50,173 nt of DNA from Chthoniobacterales bacterium (GCA_036569045.1 DATCRI010000032.1:1-50173), one strand, 5' to 3'. Positions 32,933 through 42,161 are shown, counted from the stretch's first letter. The notes: generated by a model not told the origin, from the letters alone. Numbers and translations are program-made.

Positions 32933-33643
32933 TCAATCCGCGCCGAGGTAGGCGGCGCGAATCTCGTCGTTCGCGCGGAGGGCGGCGCAGTCGTCCTGGA
33001 GCACGATGCGGCCGGTCTCGAGCACGTAGCCGTAGTGCGAGATTTCCAGGGCGAGGTTGGCGTTCTGTTCGACGAGCAGGATGGTGAGGCCGGTTTGCCG
33101 GTTGATCTCGACGATCTTGGAAAAGATCGTCTGGACGAGGATCGGCGCGATGCCGAGCGAGGGCTCGTCGAGCATGAGGCACTTCGGCCGGCTCATGAGC
33201 GCGCGACCGATGGCAAGCATCTGCTGCTCGCCTCCGCTCAGCGTGCCGGCGCTTTGTTTGGCGCGTTCCTTGAGGCGGGGAAAGACGGTGAAGATGCCGT
33301 CGAGGTCGGCGGGAAAATTCTTTTTGTCGCGCCGGAGGTAGGCGCCCATCTGGAGATTTTCCAACACGGTGAGATTGGAAAAGACCATGCGCCCCTCGGG
33401 GGATTGGGCGATGCCGCGGGCGACGATTTCGTGGGGCGGGAGATTCGTGATCGGAACGCCGTCGAACATGATGCTGCCGGACTTTGCCTTGATGAGGCCG
33501 GAGATCGTGCGGAGCGTCGTGGATTTTCCCGCGCCGTTCGCGCCGATGAGCGTGACGATCTTCCCGGCGGGCACGTCGAGCGAGATGCCGTGGAGGGCGG
33601 CAATGGAACCGTAGTGGACGTGAAGGTCGCGGATCTCAAGCAT
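32933..33643 (-). CDS. livF: Branched-chain amino acid ABC transporter ATPase LivF
   Basis: This 236-residue ATPase has Walker A GANGAGKST, the family's SPEGRMVFSNLTVLENLQMG segment, signature LSGGEQQMLA, Walker B CLMLDEPSLGIAP and an H-like switch before the end (LLVEQN, with Gln as in most LivF). It is the last gene of the liv cluster, and its start overlaps livG by eight bases. Confidence 0.92.
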   Translation of the reverse strand: MLEIRDLHVHYGSIAALHGISLDVPAGKIVTLIGANGAGKSTTLRTISGLIKAKSGSIMFDGVPITNLPPHEIVARGIAQSPEGRMVFSNLTVLENLQMGAYLRRDKKNFPADLDGIFTVFPRLKERAKQSAGTLSGGEQQMLAIGRALMSRPKCLMLDEPSLGIAPILVQTIFSKIVEINRQTGLTILLVEQNANLALEISHYGYVLETGRIVLQDDCAALRANDEIRAAYLGAD

Positions 33644-34412
33644 GGCTGGCTTCCTTGCCGAGGTAGGCCTCGATGACCTTCGGATTGCTTTTGATTTCCG
33701 CGGGGGTGCCTTCGGCGATCTTGATGCCGTAATCGAGCACGGCGATGCGCTGGCAGATTCCCATGACGACTTTCATGTCGTGTTCGACGAGCAGGACGGC
33801 GATGCGGAATTTTTCCTGCACGAAACGGATGAGGTTCATGAGCTCGACCTTTTCCGTGGGGTTCATTCCCGCGGCGGGTTCGTCGAGGAGGAGGAGTTTC
33901 GGCCGGGTGGCGAGGGCGCGAACGATTTCCAATCGGCGTTGGTCGCCGTAGGGCAGGCTCTTGCTGGGGGCATCGTGGAGGTCGGCGAGGCCAAAGATGC
34001 CGAGCAGCTCCATGGTCTTCGCGCGGATTTCCTCCTCCTCGCGGTGGAAGCCGGGGCCGCGGACGAGCGCGTGGGCGATGCCGTGGCGCAGGTGCATGTT
34101 CAAAGCGGTGCGAACGTTGTCGAAGACGCTGAGCGAGCCGAAGAGGCGGATGTTCTGGAACGTGCGGGCGATGCCGCGCGAGGTGATGCGGTAGGGGCGG
34201 CGGCCGGCGACGGGATGGCCGGCAAAGGAAATGGCGCCGGCGGTGGGTCGGTAGACGCCGGTGATGAGATTGAAGGCGGTGGTCTTGCCGGCGCCATTGG
34301 GACCGATGAGGCCGACCATCTCGCCGTCGTCGATGGTGAAATCGAGATCGGTGACGGCTTTCAGGCCGCCGAACTGGATCGTGACCTTGTCGAGTTGCAG
34401 CAGCCGGCTCAT
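33636..34412 (-). CDS. livG: Branched-chain amino acid ABC transporter ATPase LivG
   Basis: From ATG 34412 this is a 258-residue ATPase with Walker A GPNGAGKTT, the LivG marker GIARTFQNIRLFGSLSVFDN, signature LPYGDQRRLEIVRALA, Walker B LLLLDEPAAGMNPTE and H-loop VEHDM. The signature Y-G-D-Q-R-R is common in LivG. Its start overlaps livM by four bases. The frame stays open far upstream, but that region is livM on another frame. Confidence 0.92.
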   Translation of the reverse strand: MSRLLQLDKVTIQFGGLKAVTDLDFTIDDGEMVGLIGPNGAGKTTAFNLITGVYRPTAGAISFAGHPVAGRRPYRITSRGIARTFQNIRLFGSLSVFDNVRTALNMHLRHGIAHALVRGPGFHREEEEIRAKTMELLGIFGLADLHDAPSKSLPYGDQRRLEIVRALATRPKLLLLDEPAAGMNPTEKVELMNLIRFVQEKFRIAVLLVEHDMKVVMGICQRIAVLDYGIKIAEGTPAEIKSNPKVIEAYLGKEASHA

Positions 34413-35377
34413 GTCTCGGGCGCGGGCCGCGGCTTGCGGCGGAACGGAAGGCGGAAGCCGCCGAGCAGGCCCTGCGGGCGAAGGATCATCATGACGATGA
34501 GCAGCAGGGAGAAGATGATCATGCGATACTCTTCGAACTGGCGGAGAAATTCGTTGAGGATGGTGAGCAGGATGGCCGCAAGCACGACGCCGAAGGTGCT
34601 GCCCATGCCGCCGAGGATGACCATGACGACGACGTCCACGGACTTGAGAAAATTGAAGCCCTCGGGGGTGATGTAGGTGATGAAGTGTGCGTAGAGGCCG
34701 CCCGCGATGCCGGCGAAGAACGCTCCGATGACGAAGGCGTTGACCTTGTATTTGGTCGTGTTGATGCCCATGGCCTCGGCGGCAATCTCGTCGTCGCGCA
34801 CTGCGAGGAAGCCGCGGCCGTAGGTGGAGTTCACGAGGTTCGCGATCACGTAGATCGTGAGGGCGGCGAGCGTATAGGTCCAAAAAAACGTCGTATAGGC
34901 GGGAATGCCGCCGATGCCGCGCGGGCCGCCGACGGCGTCGGTATTCTGGATGACGACGCGGATAATCTCGCCGAAGCCCAGCGTGACGATGGCGAGGTAG
35001 TCGCCACGCAACCGCAGCGAGGGGACGCCGACGAGGAGGCCGGTGAAGGCGGCCGCGCCGCCGCCGACCGCGAGCGCAAGCAGGAAGAGGACGGAGATGG
35101 CTGCGGTGCCGCTGCCGATCGCGTGGAGGATCGGGGGGCCGGCGAACATCGTGACGGCGCTCGATGCGTAGGCGCCGACAGCCATGAAGCCGGCGTGGCC
35201 GAGCGAAAACTGGCCGGTGTGGCCATTCACGAGATTCAGGCTTACCGCGAGGATGATGTTGATCCCGATGAGCATGAGGATGTTCATCGCGTAGTCGTCG
35301 ATCTGGTCGGAGATCATCGACACGCCAAGGCTGGCGGCGATGGCGGCGAGGAGTGCGGCGTGGGACCAGTATTTCAT
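34409..35377 (-). CDS. livM: Branched-chain amino acid ABC transporter permease LivM
   Basis: This 322-residue permease has about nine TM helices. The LivM signature LVNGHTGQFSLGHAGFMAVG lies after the second helix, and the EAA-like loop RDDEIAAEAMGINTTKYK contacts the ATPases. The C-terminus is basic and soluble (RLPFRRKPRP). Its start overlaps the livH stop by one base. Confidence 0.92.
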   Translation of the reverse strand: MKYWSHAALLAAIAASLGVSMISDQIDDYAMNILMLIGINIILAVSLNLVNGHTGQFSLGHAGFMAVGAYASSAVTMFAGPPILHAIGSGTAAISVLFLLALAVGGGAAAFTGLLVGVPSLRLRGDYLAIVTLGFGEIIRVVIQNTDAVGGPRGIGGIPAYTTFFWTYTLAALTIYVIANLVNSTYGRGFLAVRDDEIAAEAMGINTTKYKVNAFVIGAFFAGIAGGLYAHFITYITPEGFNFLKSVDVVVMVILGGMGSTFGVVLAAILLTILNEFLRQFEEYRMIIFSLLLIVMMILRPQGLLGGFRLPFRRKPRPAPET

Positions 35378-36306
35378 CAGACCTTTTCGCGCTCCGCCTT
35401 GCCGAGGAGGCCGGAGGGTTTGACGAGCAGGATGAGGATGAGGATGACGAACGCGACGGCGTCGCGGTAGCCGGGCGGGATGCCGATGTTCTTGCTGTAG
35501 CCGACGCAGAGCGTCTCGATCACGCCGAGGAGGATGCCGCCGAGGGCCGCGCCGGGGATGTTGCCGATGCCGCCGAGCACGGCGGCGACGAAGGCCTTGA
35601 TGCCGGGCAGCACGCCCATGAAGGGATCGATGGCCGAGTAGAGCAGCGCGTAGAAAATGCCGGCCGCGCCGGCGAGGGCGGAGCCTAGGCCGAAGGTGAA
35701 GGAGATGACAACGCTGTTATTCACGCCCATGAGCGCGGCGGCGGTGGGATTGAGCGAGAGCGCGCGCATTGCGAGGCCCATGCGGGTCTTCATCACGATG
35801 AAGCGCAGGCCGACGAGCAGCGCGAGGGTGACGCCGAGGACGATGAGTTGCTCCGCAGTGACCGCCGGCACGCCGTTGCCGCCGAAGGTGCGGTTCTCGA
35901 CGAGATTCGGGAAGCCGCGCGGCGCCGCGCCGAAGACCAGCTGCGCGGTGTATTCGAGGAAGAGCGAGACGCCGATGGCGGTGATGAGGACGATGAGGCG
36001 CGGGCGGCTGCGGAGCGGCTTATACGCGAGCTTCTCGATGAGAATGCCGAGCGCGGCGCAGGCGGCCATCGCGCCGACGAGAATGATCAGGGCGCTGAGG
36101 ATTGGCGGCACGCCGACGAGCAGCGGGGACAGCCATTTGAAGAAATACAGACCGGCGAAGGCGCCGACCATGAAGACGTCGCCGTGCGCGAAGTTGATGA
36201 AGCGCAGGACGCCATACACCATCGTGTAGCCGAGGGCGATGAGGGCGTAGATGGAGCCGAGGGAAAGCCCGTTGATGAGTTGCTGCCCGAGATTTTCCCA
36301 GTTCAC
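35377..36306 (-). CDS. livH: Branched-chain amino acid ABC transporter permease LivH
   Basis: This 309-residue permease shows the LivH start (LINGLSLGSIYALIALGYTMVYG), FINFAHGDVFMVGAFAG, the RALSLNPTAAALMGVN loop and a conserved GGIGNIPGAALGGILLGVIE stretch. About eight TM helices are present. It lies between the binding protein gene (12 bases upstream) and livM. Confidence 0.93.
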   Translation of the reverse strand: MNWENLGQQLINGLSLGSIYALIALGYTMVYGVLRFINFAHGDVFMVGAFAGLYFFKWLSPLLVGVPPILSALIILVGAMAACAALGILIEKLAYKPLRSRPRLIVLITAIGVSLFLEYTAQLVFGAAPRGFPNLVENRTFGGNGVPAVTAEQLIVLGVTLALLVGLRFIVMKTRMGLAMRALSLNPTAAALMGVNNSVVISFTFGLGSALAGAAGIFYALLYSAIDPFMGVLPGIKAFVAAVLGGIGNIPGAALGGILLGVIETLCVGYSKNIGIPPGYRDAVAFVILILILLVKPSGLLGKAEREKV

Positions 36307-36318
36307 GCGCGGCTCGGC

Positions 36319-37455
36319 TCAGGGCTTCACGGTCTCGACGTAGCGGAACTTGCCGTCCTTGATCGTGAGGATGACGGCGGGCTTGTTCGCGTTGCGTTCG
36401 GCGTCGAGCGTGATGGAGCCGGTGACCGCAGGGTAATCTTTCGTAGCGGCGATGGCGTCGCGGAGCGGCTTCGAGTCGGTCGTGCCGGCAGTCTTGATCG
36501 CATTCGCGAGGATCATCGCGGAGTCGTAGCCGAGCGCGGCCATGGCGTCGGGTTCCTCTTTATACCTGGCCTTGAAGCGTTTGATGAATTCCTGGATGAC
36601 GGGCGACTGGTCCTCAGCGGAGAAGTGGTTCGAGAAGAAGTTGCCTTCCATCGCGGCGCCGGCGACCTCGACGAGCGAGGGGGAGTCCCAGCCGTCGCCG
36701 CCGAGGAGCGGGACGTTGAGTCCGAGCTCGCGGGCCTGGCTGGCGATGAGGCCGGCTTCGTTGTAATAGCCCGCGACGAGGATGGCCTGCGGATTCGTGC
36801 CGGCGATGGAGGTGAGCTGCGCCTTGAAGTCCTTGTCGCCGGAGCTGTAGCTCTGCTCGCTGACGATCGTGCCGCCGTTCGCGGTGAAGTATTTCTTGAA
36901 GAACTCGGCGAGTCCAACGGCGTAATCCTGCTTCACGTCGGTGAGGACGGCGACGTTCTTCCAGCCTTTCGCCAGGGCGAACTTTGCCAGCACGGTGCCC
37001 TGAAAGGGATCGATGAAGCAGATGCGGAAGATATAATCGCCGACCTGGGTGACCTTGGGATTCGTCGATGCCGGGGAGATCATGGGGATCTTGTTCTGCT
37101 GGGCGATCGGGCCGGCCTCGAGCGAGCGGGAGGACGCGACCTCACCGAGCAGGGCGACAATGCCGTCGCGGGAGATCATCTTGCGGACGACGGTGGCGGG
37201 CTCGCCGGCCTTGGATTGATCGTCCTCGGTGACGAGTTTCACCTTCTTGCCGAGCAGGCCGCCGGCAGCGTTGATCTCGTCGATGGCCATCTGCGTGCCC
37301 TTGTGAGAAGACTGGCCAAAGCTGGCGGTGCCGCCGGTGAGGGCGGCGAATTCACCGACGACGATCTCGTTGGCGGGGGCTTTCGGGCCGGTTTTCTTGC
37401 AGCCGGCGAGCAGCGCGGCGGCGAGGAGGGTGGCGACGACGAACGTCTGTTTCAT
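36319..37455 (-). CDS. Branched-chain amino acid-type ABC binding lipoprotein (LivJ-like)
   Basis: From ATG 37455 this is a 378-residue lipoprotein with signal and lipobox LLAGC. Periplasmic type I binding-protein features follow: IVVGEFAALTGGTASFGQSS, INAAGGLLGKKVKLVTEDDQ, an inter-domain hinge, and ALGYDSAMILANAIKTAG. The SFGQSS ligand loop suits a branched-chain or similar amino acid, but the ligand cannot be fixed by sequence; such systems also carry amides or urea. It is the first gene of the operon, which is complete with livH, livM, livG and livF. Confidence 0.88.
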   Translation of the reverse strand: MKQTFVVATLLAAALLAGCKKTGPKAPANEIVVGEFAALTGGTASFGQSSHKGTQMAIDEINAAGGLLGKKVKLVTEDDQSKAGEPATVVRKMISRDGIVALLGEVASSRSLEAGPIAQQNKIPMISPASTNPKVTQVGDYIFRICFIDPFQGTVLAKFALAKGWKNVAVLTDVKQDYAVGLAEFFKKYFTANGGTIVSEQSYSSGDKDFKAQLTSIAGTNPQAILVAGYYNEAGLIASQARELGLNVPLLGGDGWDSPSLVEVAGAAMEGNFFSNHFSAEDQSPVIQEFIKRFKARYKEEPDAMAALGYDSAMILANAIKTAGTTDSKPLRDAIAATKDYPAVTGSITLDAERNANKPAVILTIKDGKFRYVETVKP

Positions 37456-37519
37456 TGCGCGGAACGTAGGAAGTCGCCCGCGACAGATCAACGGTTAAGT
37501 GCCAGTCGGCGGGAAACTT

Positions 37520-38950
37520 TCAGCCCATCTGTCGCTTGACGAGGTGCCCGAGGATGGCGATGGCCTGGTCGATCTTCCGGGACCAGGGGAAGCCGCAGCT
37601 CAGACGGATGAAATTCCCGTAGCAGCGCGCGGTGGAGAAAATCGGACCGGGCACGATACTGACGTTCTCGGCGAGGGATTCCCGGTGCAGGCGGACGGCG
37701 TCCACGCGGCGGTCCATTTCCACCCAGAGAACGAAGCCGCCCTCGGGCCGGGTGATGCGCACGCCCTCGGGGAAGCACTCGGCGACGGCCTCGCTGACAC
37801 GGGCGACCTGCGAGGCATAGGTGCGGCGAATGGCGCGCAAATGATGGTCGTAGCCGCCCTCGGTGAGAAACGAATCGATTGCCAGCTGCGTGGGCGCGGT
37901 GGCGGAGACGGTGGAGGCGAACTGGCGGCGCTTGATGTCCTCGAACCACCGGCCGGGGCAGATCCAGCCGACGCGGTAGCCGGGGGCGAGCGTCTTCGAG
38001 AACGAGCTGCAGAGCAGCACGAGGCCCTTCCGGTCGTAGCTCTTCGCGGTGCGGGGGCGATTGCCGTGATGAACGAGGTCGCCGTAGATGTCGTCCTCGA
38101 TGAGGGGGATCTCACGCTTCGCCAGCAGGGTGACGAGGCGCTCCTTGTGCGAATCCGGCATGCAGCTGCCGAGCGGGTTGCTGAAATTCGAGACGACGAG
38201 CACCGCGGCGGGGCGCGTGGTTTTCAACTCCGTTTCGAGCGCGTCGAGGTCGAGGCCGGTCTTCGGATCGGTCGGAATTTCGACAGCTTTCAGGCCGAGA
38301 TTCGCGAGCTGCTCGACGATGCCGTAGTAAACGGGCGACTCCACCACGACGGTGTCGCCGGGTTTCGCCACGGCCTGGAGCGCGAGGTTCAGGGCGTCCA
38401 TGCAGCCGTTCGTGATGATCACCTCCTCTGGGCCGAGCGCGCAGCCGGAGTCGGAACTGCGCTGGGCGATGTGGCGCCGAAGAGGCTCGTAGCCGGGCGG
38501 CATGGCATAGGAAATCGCCTCGGCGCCACGTTCGCGGGCGGCGCGGGAAAGCAGGCGCGAGAGCCGGGCGACCGGCAGCAGCTCCGGGCTCGGGCAGGCG
38601 GCGCCAAGCGGAATGATGTCCGGCCGCGAGGCGGCCTCGAAGATGAGATTGAGGATTTTCTTGTCCTCCGCGGCGTTGGCGCGGAGCGCCGGCAGGGTCG
38701 CCGCGGGCAGGGCAATGCGGTCCTGCCAGCGATTCCGCACGAAAAATCCGGATTTCGGCCGCGCCTCGATCAGGCCGCGGTTCTCCAGCTCGAGATAGGC
38801 GCGCACCGCGGTCGTGAGGCTGACGCCGTGCGCCGTGGCCGTGCGTCTCACGGAGGGGACGCGTTCGCCGGCGCGCAGCGTGCCGGACTCGATCATGTGG
38901 CCGATCTTGTCGGTGAGAGATTGGTGGAGGAAGCGAGGTTTTCCGGGCAT
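37520..38950 (-). CDS. MocR-type GntR/aminotransferase transcriptional regulator
   Basis: This 476-residue protein has an N-terminal GntR winged helix (residues 10-75, with GERVPSVRRTATAHGVSLTT) and a C-terminal type I aminotransferase domain. The PLP-binding lysine sits in LLCSSFSKTLAPGYRVGWI, and the substrate-binding Arg near the end in GNFIRLSC. MocR proteins sense PLP or amino acids and usually control a neighbouring gene. The start is followed upstream by a perfect 24-bp palindrome. It lies between the liv operon and a divergent DUF2917 gene; either could be the target. Confidence 0.92.
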   Translation of the reverse strand: MPGKPRFLHQSLTDKIGHMIESGTLRAGERVPSVRRTATAHGVSLTTAVRAYLELENRGLIEARPKSGFFVRNRWQDRIALPAATLPALRANAAEDKKILNLIFEAASRPDIIPLGAACPSPELLPVARLSRLLSRAARERGAEAISYAMPPGYEPLRRHIAQRSSDSGCALGPEEVIITNGCMDALNLALQAVAKPGDTVVVESPVYYGIVEQLANLGLKAVEIPTDPKTGLDLDALETELKTTRPAAVLVVSNFSNPLGSCMPDSHKERLVTLLAKREIPLIEDDIYGDLVHHGNRPRTAKSYDRKGLVLLCSSFSKTLAPGYRVGWICPGRWFEDIKRRQFASTVSATAPTQLAIDSFLTEGGYDHHLRAIRRTYASQVARVSEAVAECFPEGVRITRPEGGFVLWVEMDRRVDAVRLHRESLAENVSIVPGPIFSTARCYGNFIRLSCGFPWSRKIDQAIAILGHLVKRQMG

Positions 38951-38953
38951 GGC

Positions 38954-38977
38954 ACAGATTTCAGATCTGAAATCTGT
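38954..38977. promoter_or_regulatory. 24-bp perfect palindrome before mocR
   Basis: The half-site ACAGATTTCAGA is followed by its exact reverse complement. It begins four bases upstream of the MocR start codon. The adjacent TATATA (38977-38982) suits a -10 box on either strand. Its length and exactness make it a strong candidate operator for MocR autoregulation and control of the divergent DUF2917 gene. Confidence 0.6.
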
Positions 38978-38987
38978 ATATATGAAA

Positions 38988-39007
38988 GATTCTGAATTCT
39001 GAATCTG
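38988..39007. promoter_or_regulatory. Imperfect palindrome with ATTCTGA repeats
   Basis: AGATTCTGAATTCTGAATCT is a near-palindrome with a mismatch in each arm and contains direct repeats of ATTCTGA. It shares CTGAA/TTCAG-type words with the perfect palindrome eleven bases away and may be a second binding site for the same regulator. Confidence 0.4.
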
Positions 39008-39039
39008 TATTTATTTTTTATTTCAACGAGGATGGTTCC

Positions 39040-39324
39040 ATGAGCACTTTTGAACTGCCGACCGAAGAGGGAACCCGGAGCTGGGCTGCGCTGCGCCATG
39101 CGGCCGTGGCCCGGGGAGCGCGCGGCCTGGCCCGGGGCGGGTTGATCCATGCCGAGATCCCGGCCGGCGGACACGCTCGCTGTCAGGAAGGATGTGTCTG
39201 GGTGACCGCGGATACGGTTTCGGGCGACATCATCTTGCACGCCGGCGAGTCGCGGCAATTTGCGCGGCATTCGCGCGTGCTGGTGGAGGCTCTGGAAGAC
39301 TCTCGCGTGCGGCTTGGGGCCTAG
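39040..39324 (+). CDS. DUF2917-type small protein
   Basis: This 94-residue protein is divergent from the MocR gene. Its pattern (IPAGGHARCQEGCVWVTADT, then DIILHAGESRQF) matches DUF2917, a small cupin-like family of unknown function with a C-x3-C-x-W-V-T core. GAGG ten bases upstream of the ATG is a good ribosome-binding site. The divergent regulator and palindromes suggest this gene is controlled by MocR. It overlaps the convergent DUF309 gene by four bases. Confidence 0.75.
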   Translation: MSTFELPTEEGTRSWAALRHAAVARGARGLARGGLIHAEIPAGGHARCQEGCVWVTADTVSGDIILHAGESRQFARHSRVLVEALEDSRVRLGA

Positions 39325-39773
39325 ACGGGCCTCAGCTCGGGGAGGGCGTCGGGATTCCAGGGATTCACGGTGCAGCCGGAGGCGCGGATCGCTTCGGCGG
39401 TGCCGCGGGCGAGGCCGAGCACGGTATCCACGTCGAGATGCAGATGCTGCGGGGCGTAGGGGGCGAGGTTTGCCGCCGCGAGATCGAAAAGCCGTGAAGC
39501 CGGCGGGAGGCGGCGGCCATGCTTCGCGTGGGAGGGGTGCTCGTAATGCTTGCGGAGGTGGACGAAGCCGCCCGCGAGCTGGATGAGGCCCTTGTAGAAA
39601 AGCTCGTTTTCGTCCGAACACTGGAGCCAGAGGTGCTCGAGGACATCGTGCGCTTCGTAATACTCGCCGCGATTGAAGCAGGTGAAGTAGCCGGCGTAGC
39701 ACGGGTGCAGCCCGGTGGCCTCGCCGGTGTGCAGCGAGGTGACGAACTCCTCCATGCGATCGAATTTTTTCAT
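39321..39773 (-). CDS. DUF309 family protein
   Basis: From ATG 39773 this is a 150-residue helical protein. FNRGEYYEAHDVLEHLWLQ, followed by a charged helix and YKGLIQLAGGFVHLRKH, is the DUF309 signature (E-A-H-D-x-L-E-x-x-W, then K-G-L-I-Q). The His and Glu residues could bind metal, but no activity is known for the family. The longer opening upstream is out of context and covers the CNNM gene on the other strand. Confidence 0.88.
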   Translation of the reverse strand: MKKFDRMEEFVTSLHTGEATGLHPCYAGYFTCFNRGEYYEAHDVLEHLWLQCSDENELFYKGLIQLAGGFVHLRKHYEHPSHAKHGRRLPPASRLFDLAAANLAPYAPQHLHLDVDTVLGLARGTAEAIRASGCTVNPWNPDALPELRPV

Positions 39774-39872
39774 GCGTCGGCGGGGCAAAGTATGTGCTAT
39801 CTCGTGGGGTTTGCAGAATTCTTTTCGCTCCCAACTTCCATGCGGCCCGGCGTCGCAACAAGGAGATCGCCC

Positions 39873-41147
39873 ATGAATGGCTGGGCCTGGGGGGTGCTTG
39901 TGCTTGGAATTCTTCTCGCCGTGGCCTCGGCGGGGCTGTCGGCCGTCGAGATGGCGATCTTCTCGATGAACGATGAGCGCCGGCGCAAATTGCGCCTCCG
40001 CGACGCCGGTCGCGCCGAGCTTTTTGGAAAATTGATCCGGCATCCGGACGAGTTGGCGAACACGCTGTTGCTGGCGAACACGCTGATGAACCTGCCGCTG
40101 CTCGTTCTCCTGCTCGTGCTCGTCGAGATGCTCGGGTATGCGGACACGCTCTCGGGTTGGGGCATGCTCGGCGTGGGATTCGGTGTGGTCGTCGTGCTGT
40201 GCGATCTCCTCCCGAAACTCGTCGCGCTGGCGGCGCCGGTGCGCACGACGCGGCTCGGCCTGCCCTTCGTGAAGGCGCTGCTGCCGGCGCTGGAACCCGC
40301 CACAGCCTTTCTTCAGCGGCTGAGCGAGGCGGTCGTGCGTCGCATCGTGCCGCGGAAAGTCGCGCCGTTGAAATATCTCACCGACGAGGAGCTCGAGACG
40401 CTCGTGAAGATTGGGCGCGAGGAGGGAACGTTCGACGAGGTCGAGAGCCGGCTGCTGCGCGAGGTGATGAAGCTCCGGGGCGAGTCGGCCCGGCATTGCA
40501 TGACGCCGCGCGTCGACGCCTTCACGCTGCCCGACAATCTCACCAATGCCGAGGCGGCGGAGGCGGTCCGCCGCAAGCGCTACCGCTTCGTGCCGGTGCG
40601 TGGCGAGACGCCGGACGACATCCTTGGCCTGCTGAACGTGAAGGATTTCCTGCTTCACCCGAGCGCGTCGCATTACACGGAGCGGCTGCTGCCGCCGTCG
40701 TTCGTGCCGGAGACGACCAAGGCGCTCGACCTGCTGCGCGGATTCCTGAATCACCGCCAGCACCTCGCCATCCTGCTCGATGAATATGGCGGCATCGAGG
40801 GGCTCGTGACGCTCTCGGATCTCACCGAGGAGTTGCTCGGCGAGGCTGGGCCGAGCGCGCGAAACGAACTTTACATCGAGCGTCTCGGCGAAGATCGCCT
40901 GCTCGCCGCAGGTGGCGCGGGCATCGACGATGTCGCCGAGCAGATCGGCATCGAGCTGGGCGGAAAGGACATCGAGACGGTGGGCGGCCTCGTGGTCGAG
41001 CATTTTGGAAACGTGCCGCCGCCCGGGCAGTCGTTCCTCGTCGAGGACTGGCGATTCACCGTGCGCCGGGCCACCCGCAAGCGCGTGCGCGAGGTGCTCA
41101 TCGAGCGGGTTCCGTCCGCGGGAGCCGGAGGAGGGGAGGGCGTATGA
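39873..41147 (+). CDS. CNNM/CorC-type membrane protein, full length
   Basis: From ATG 39873, preceded by AAGGAG at eight bases, this is a 424-residue protein. Residues 1-150 hold a CNNM/DUF21 membrane domain with three or four TM helices (AGLSAVEMAIFSMNDERRR, LLANTLMNLPLLVLLLVLVE). Two CBS domains follow (MTPRVDAFTL, ILLDEYGGIEGLVTLSDLTE), then a CorC/HlyC domain (GGLVVEHFGNVPPPGQSF). Such proteins handle magnesium or related ions. It is coupled to a second, shorter relative by a four-base overlap. Confidence 0.9.
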   Translation: MNGWAWGVLVLGILLAVASAGLSAVEMAIFSMNDERRRKLRLRDAGRAELFGKLIRHPDELANTLLLANTLMNLPLLVLLLVLVEMLGYADTLSGWGMLGVGFGVVVVLCDLLPKLVALAAPVRTTRLGLPFVKALLPALEPATAFLQRLSEAVVRRIVPRKVAPLKYLTDEELETLVKIGREEGTFDEVESRLLREVMKLRGESARHCMTPRVDAFTLPDNLTNAEAAEAVRRKRYRFVPVRGETPDDILGLLNVKDFLLHPSASHYTERLLPPSFVPETTKALDLLRGFLNHRQHLAILLDEYGGIEGLVTLSDLTEELLGEAGPSARNELYIERLGEDRLLAAGGAGIDDVAEQIGIELGGKDIETVGGLVVEHFGNVPPPGQSFLVEDWRFTVRRATRKRVREVLIERVPSAGAGGGEGV

Positions 41148-42094
41148 TCTGGATGATCTTCGGGCTCTGCCTGCTCGTGTCGTTTGTTTTCTCGGGCATC
41201 GAATCCGGCGTGTTGTCGGTGAATCGCGTGCGGCTGCGCCACCATGCCCTCAACGGCGAGGAGGCGGCGCAAAAACTCGACGATCTGCTCCGGCACATGG
41301 AGCGGTTGATGACGACGGTCGTGCTCATCACCAACGGCGCGAATGTCGTGGCCATCACGGTGCTCTACATGCAGCTCACGGATGGCCTTGGGCCGCTCGG
41401 CGCCGTGGTCGCGCTCCTGGTGGCGCTGCCCCTGTTCGTGTTCGGACTCGAGTTCCTGCCGAAGGCGTTTTTCCGGCGATTCCCGTATCGGACGCTGGTC
41501 GTCTTCGCTCGCATTCTCACGGTGGCCGACTGGCTGCTCGCGCCGGTGGTGAAGCCGGGCATGATGTTGCTCCGGCCGTTCCTGCGCGCGAGCCGCGAGG
41601 CCGAGAGCGGACGCATCGTTTCCATCGAGGCTCTCAAGCGCACGATGCAGAATACGGAGGCGCTCGGCCTGCGTTCCACCGCGGAACGGCTCATGATCGA
41701 GCACATCGTGGATTTCCGGCCGCTCAAGGCTGGCGATCTCATGCTGCCGCTCGATCGCGTGCCGCAGGTCGGCCCCGATACGCTCGTCGCGGATCTCCTG
41801 CGACAGGCCTCGAGCCTCGACGCCAGCCGCTTTCTCGTCGTCGAGCCCGACGGCGCCGTGAGCGGCATCGTGCGGGTGATCGATCTGCTCTTCGACGGCG
41901 TTCGCACCGGCCGGGTGCAATCCTCCATGCGCCGCGTCGTCACGGTCGACCGCGACGAGCGCGCCATGGAGGCGCTTCAGCGGCTCCGCGCGGCCCGCCT
42001 GCCCCTGGCGGTGGTGCTCGATGCGGCCCGCCGCCCGATCGGGGAATTGACGAGCGAACACCTCGTGCAGCGCTTGCTCGGCGGCGCCCGGTAA
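41144..42094 (+). CDS. CNNM-type membrane protein, short form without CorC domain
   Basis: This 316-residue protein has a CNNM/DUF21 domain (VFSGIESGVLSVNRVRLRHH, about four TM helices) and a degenerate CBS pair (DLMLPLDRVPQVGPDTLVAD and MRRVVTVDRDERAMEALQ), then ends without the CorC/HlyC domain of its neighbour. The adjacent genes look like a duplicated pair forming a heteromeric complex. Its ATG overlaps the preceding stop, so the two are translated together. Confidence 0.85.
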   Translation: MIWMIFGLCLLVSFVFSGIESGVLSVNRVRLRHHALNGEEAAQKLDDLLRHMERLMTTVVLITNGANVVAITVLYMQLTDGLGPLGAVVALLVALPLFVFGLEFLPKAFFRRFPYRTLVVFARILTVADWLLAPVVKPGMMLLRPFLRASREAESGRIVSIEALKRTMQNTEALGLRSTAERLMIEHIVDFRPLKAGDLMLPLDRVPQVGPDTLVADLLRQASSLDASRFLVVEPDGAVSGIVRVIDLLFDGVRTGRVQSSMRRVVTVDRDERAMEALQRLRAARLPLAVVLDAARRPIGELTSEHLVQRLLGGAR

Positions 42095-42161
42095 AAATCC
42101 CGGCGGAAATCGGGCGGAGTCGGCTTGCCTCGCGCGGGCGGTTGCCATTTACTCCCCGATC

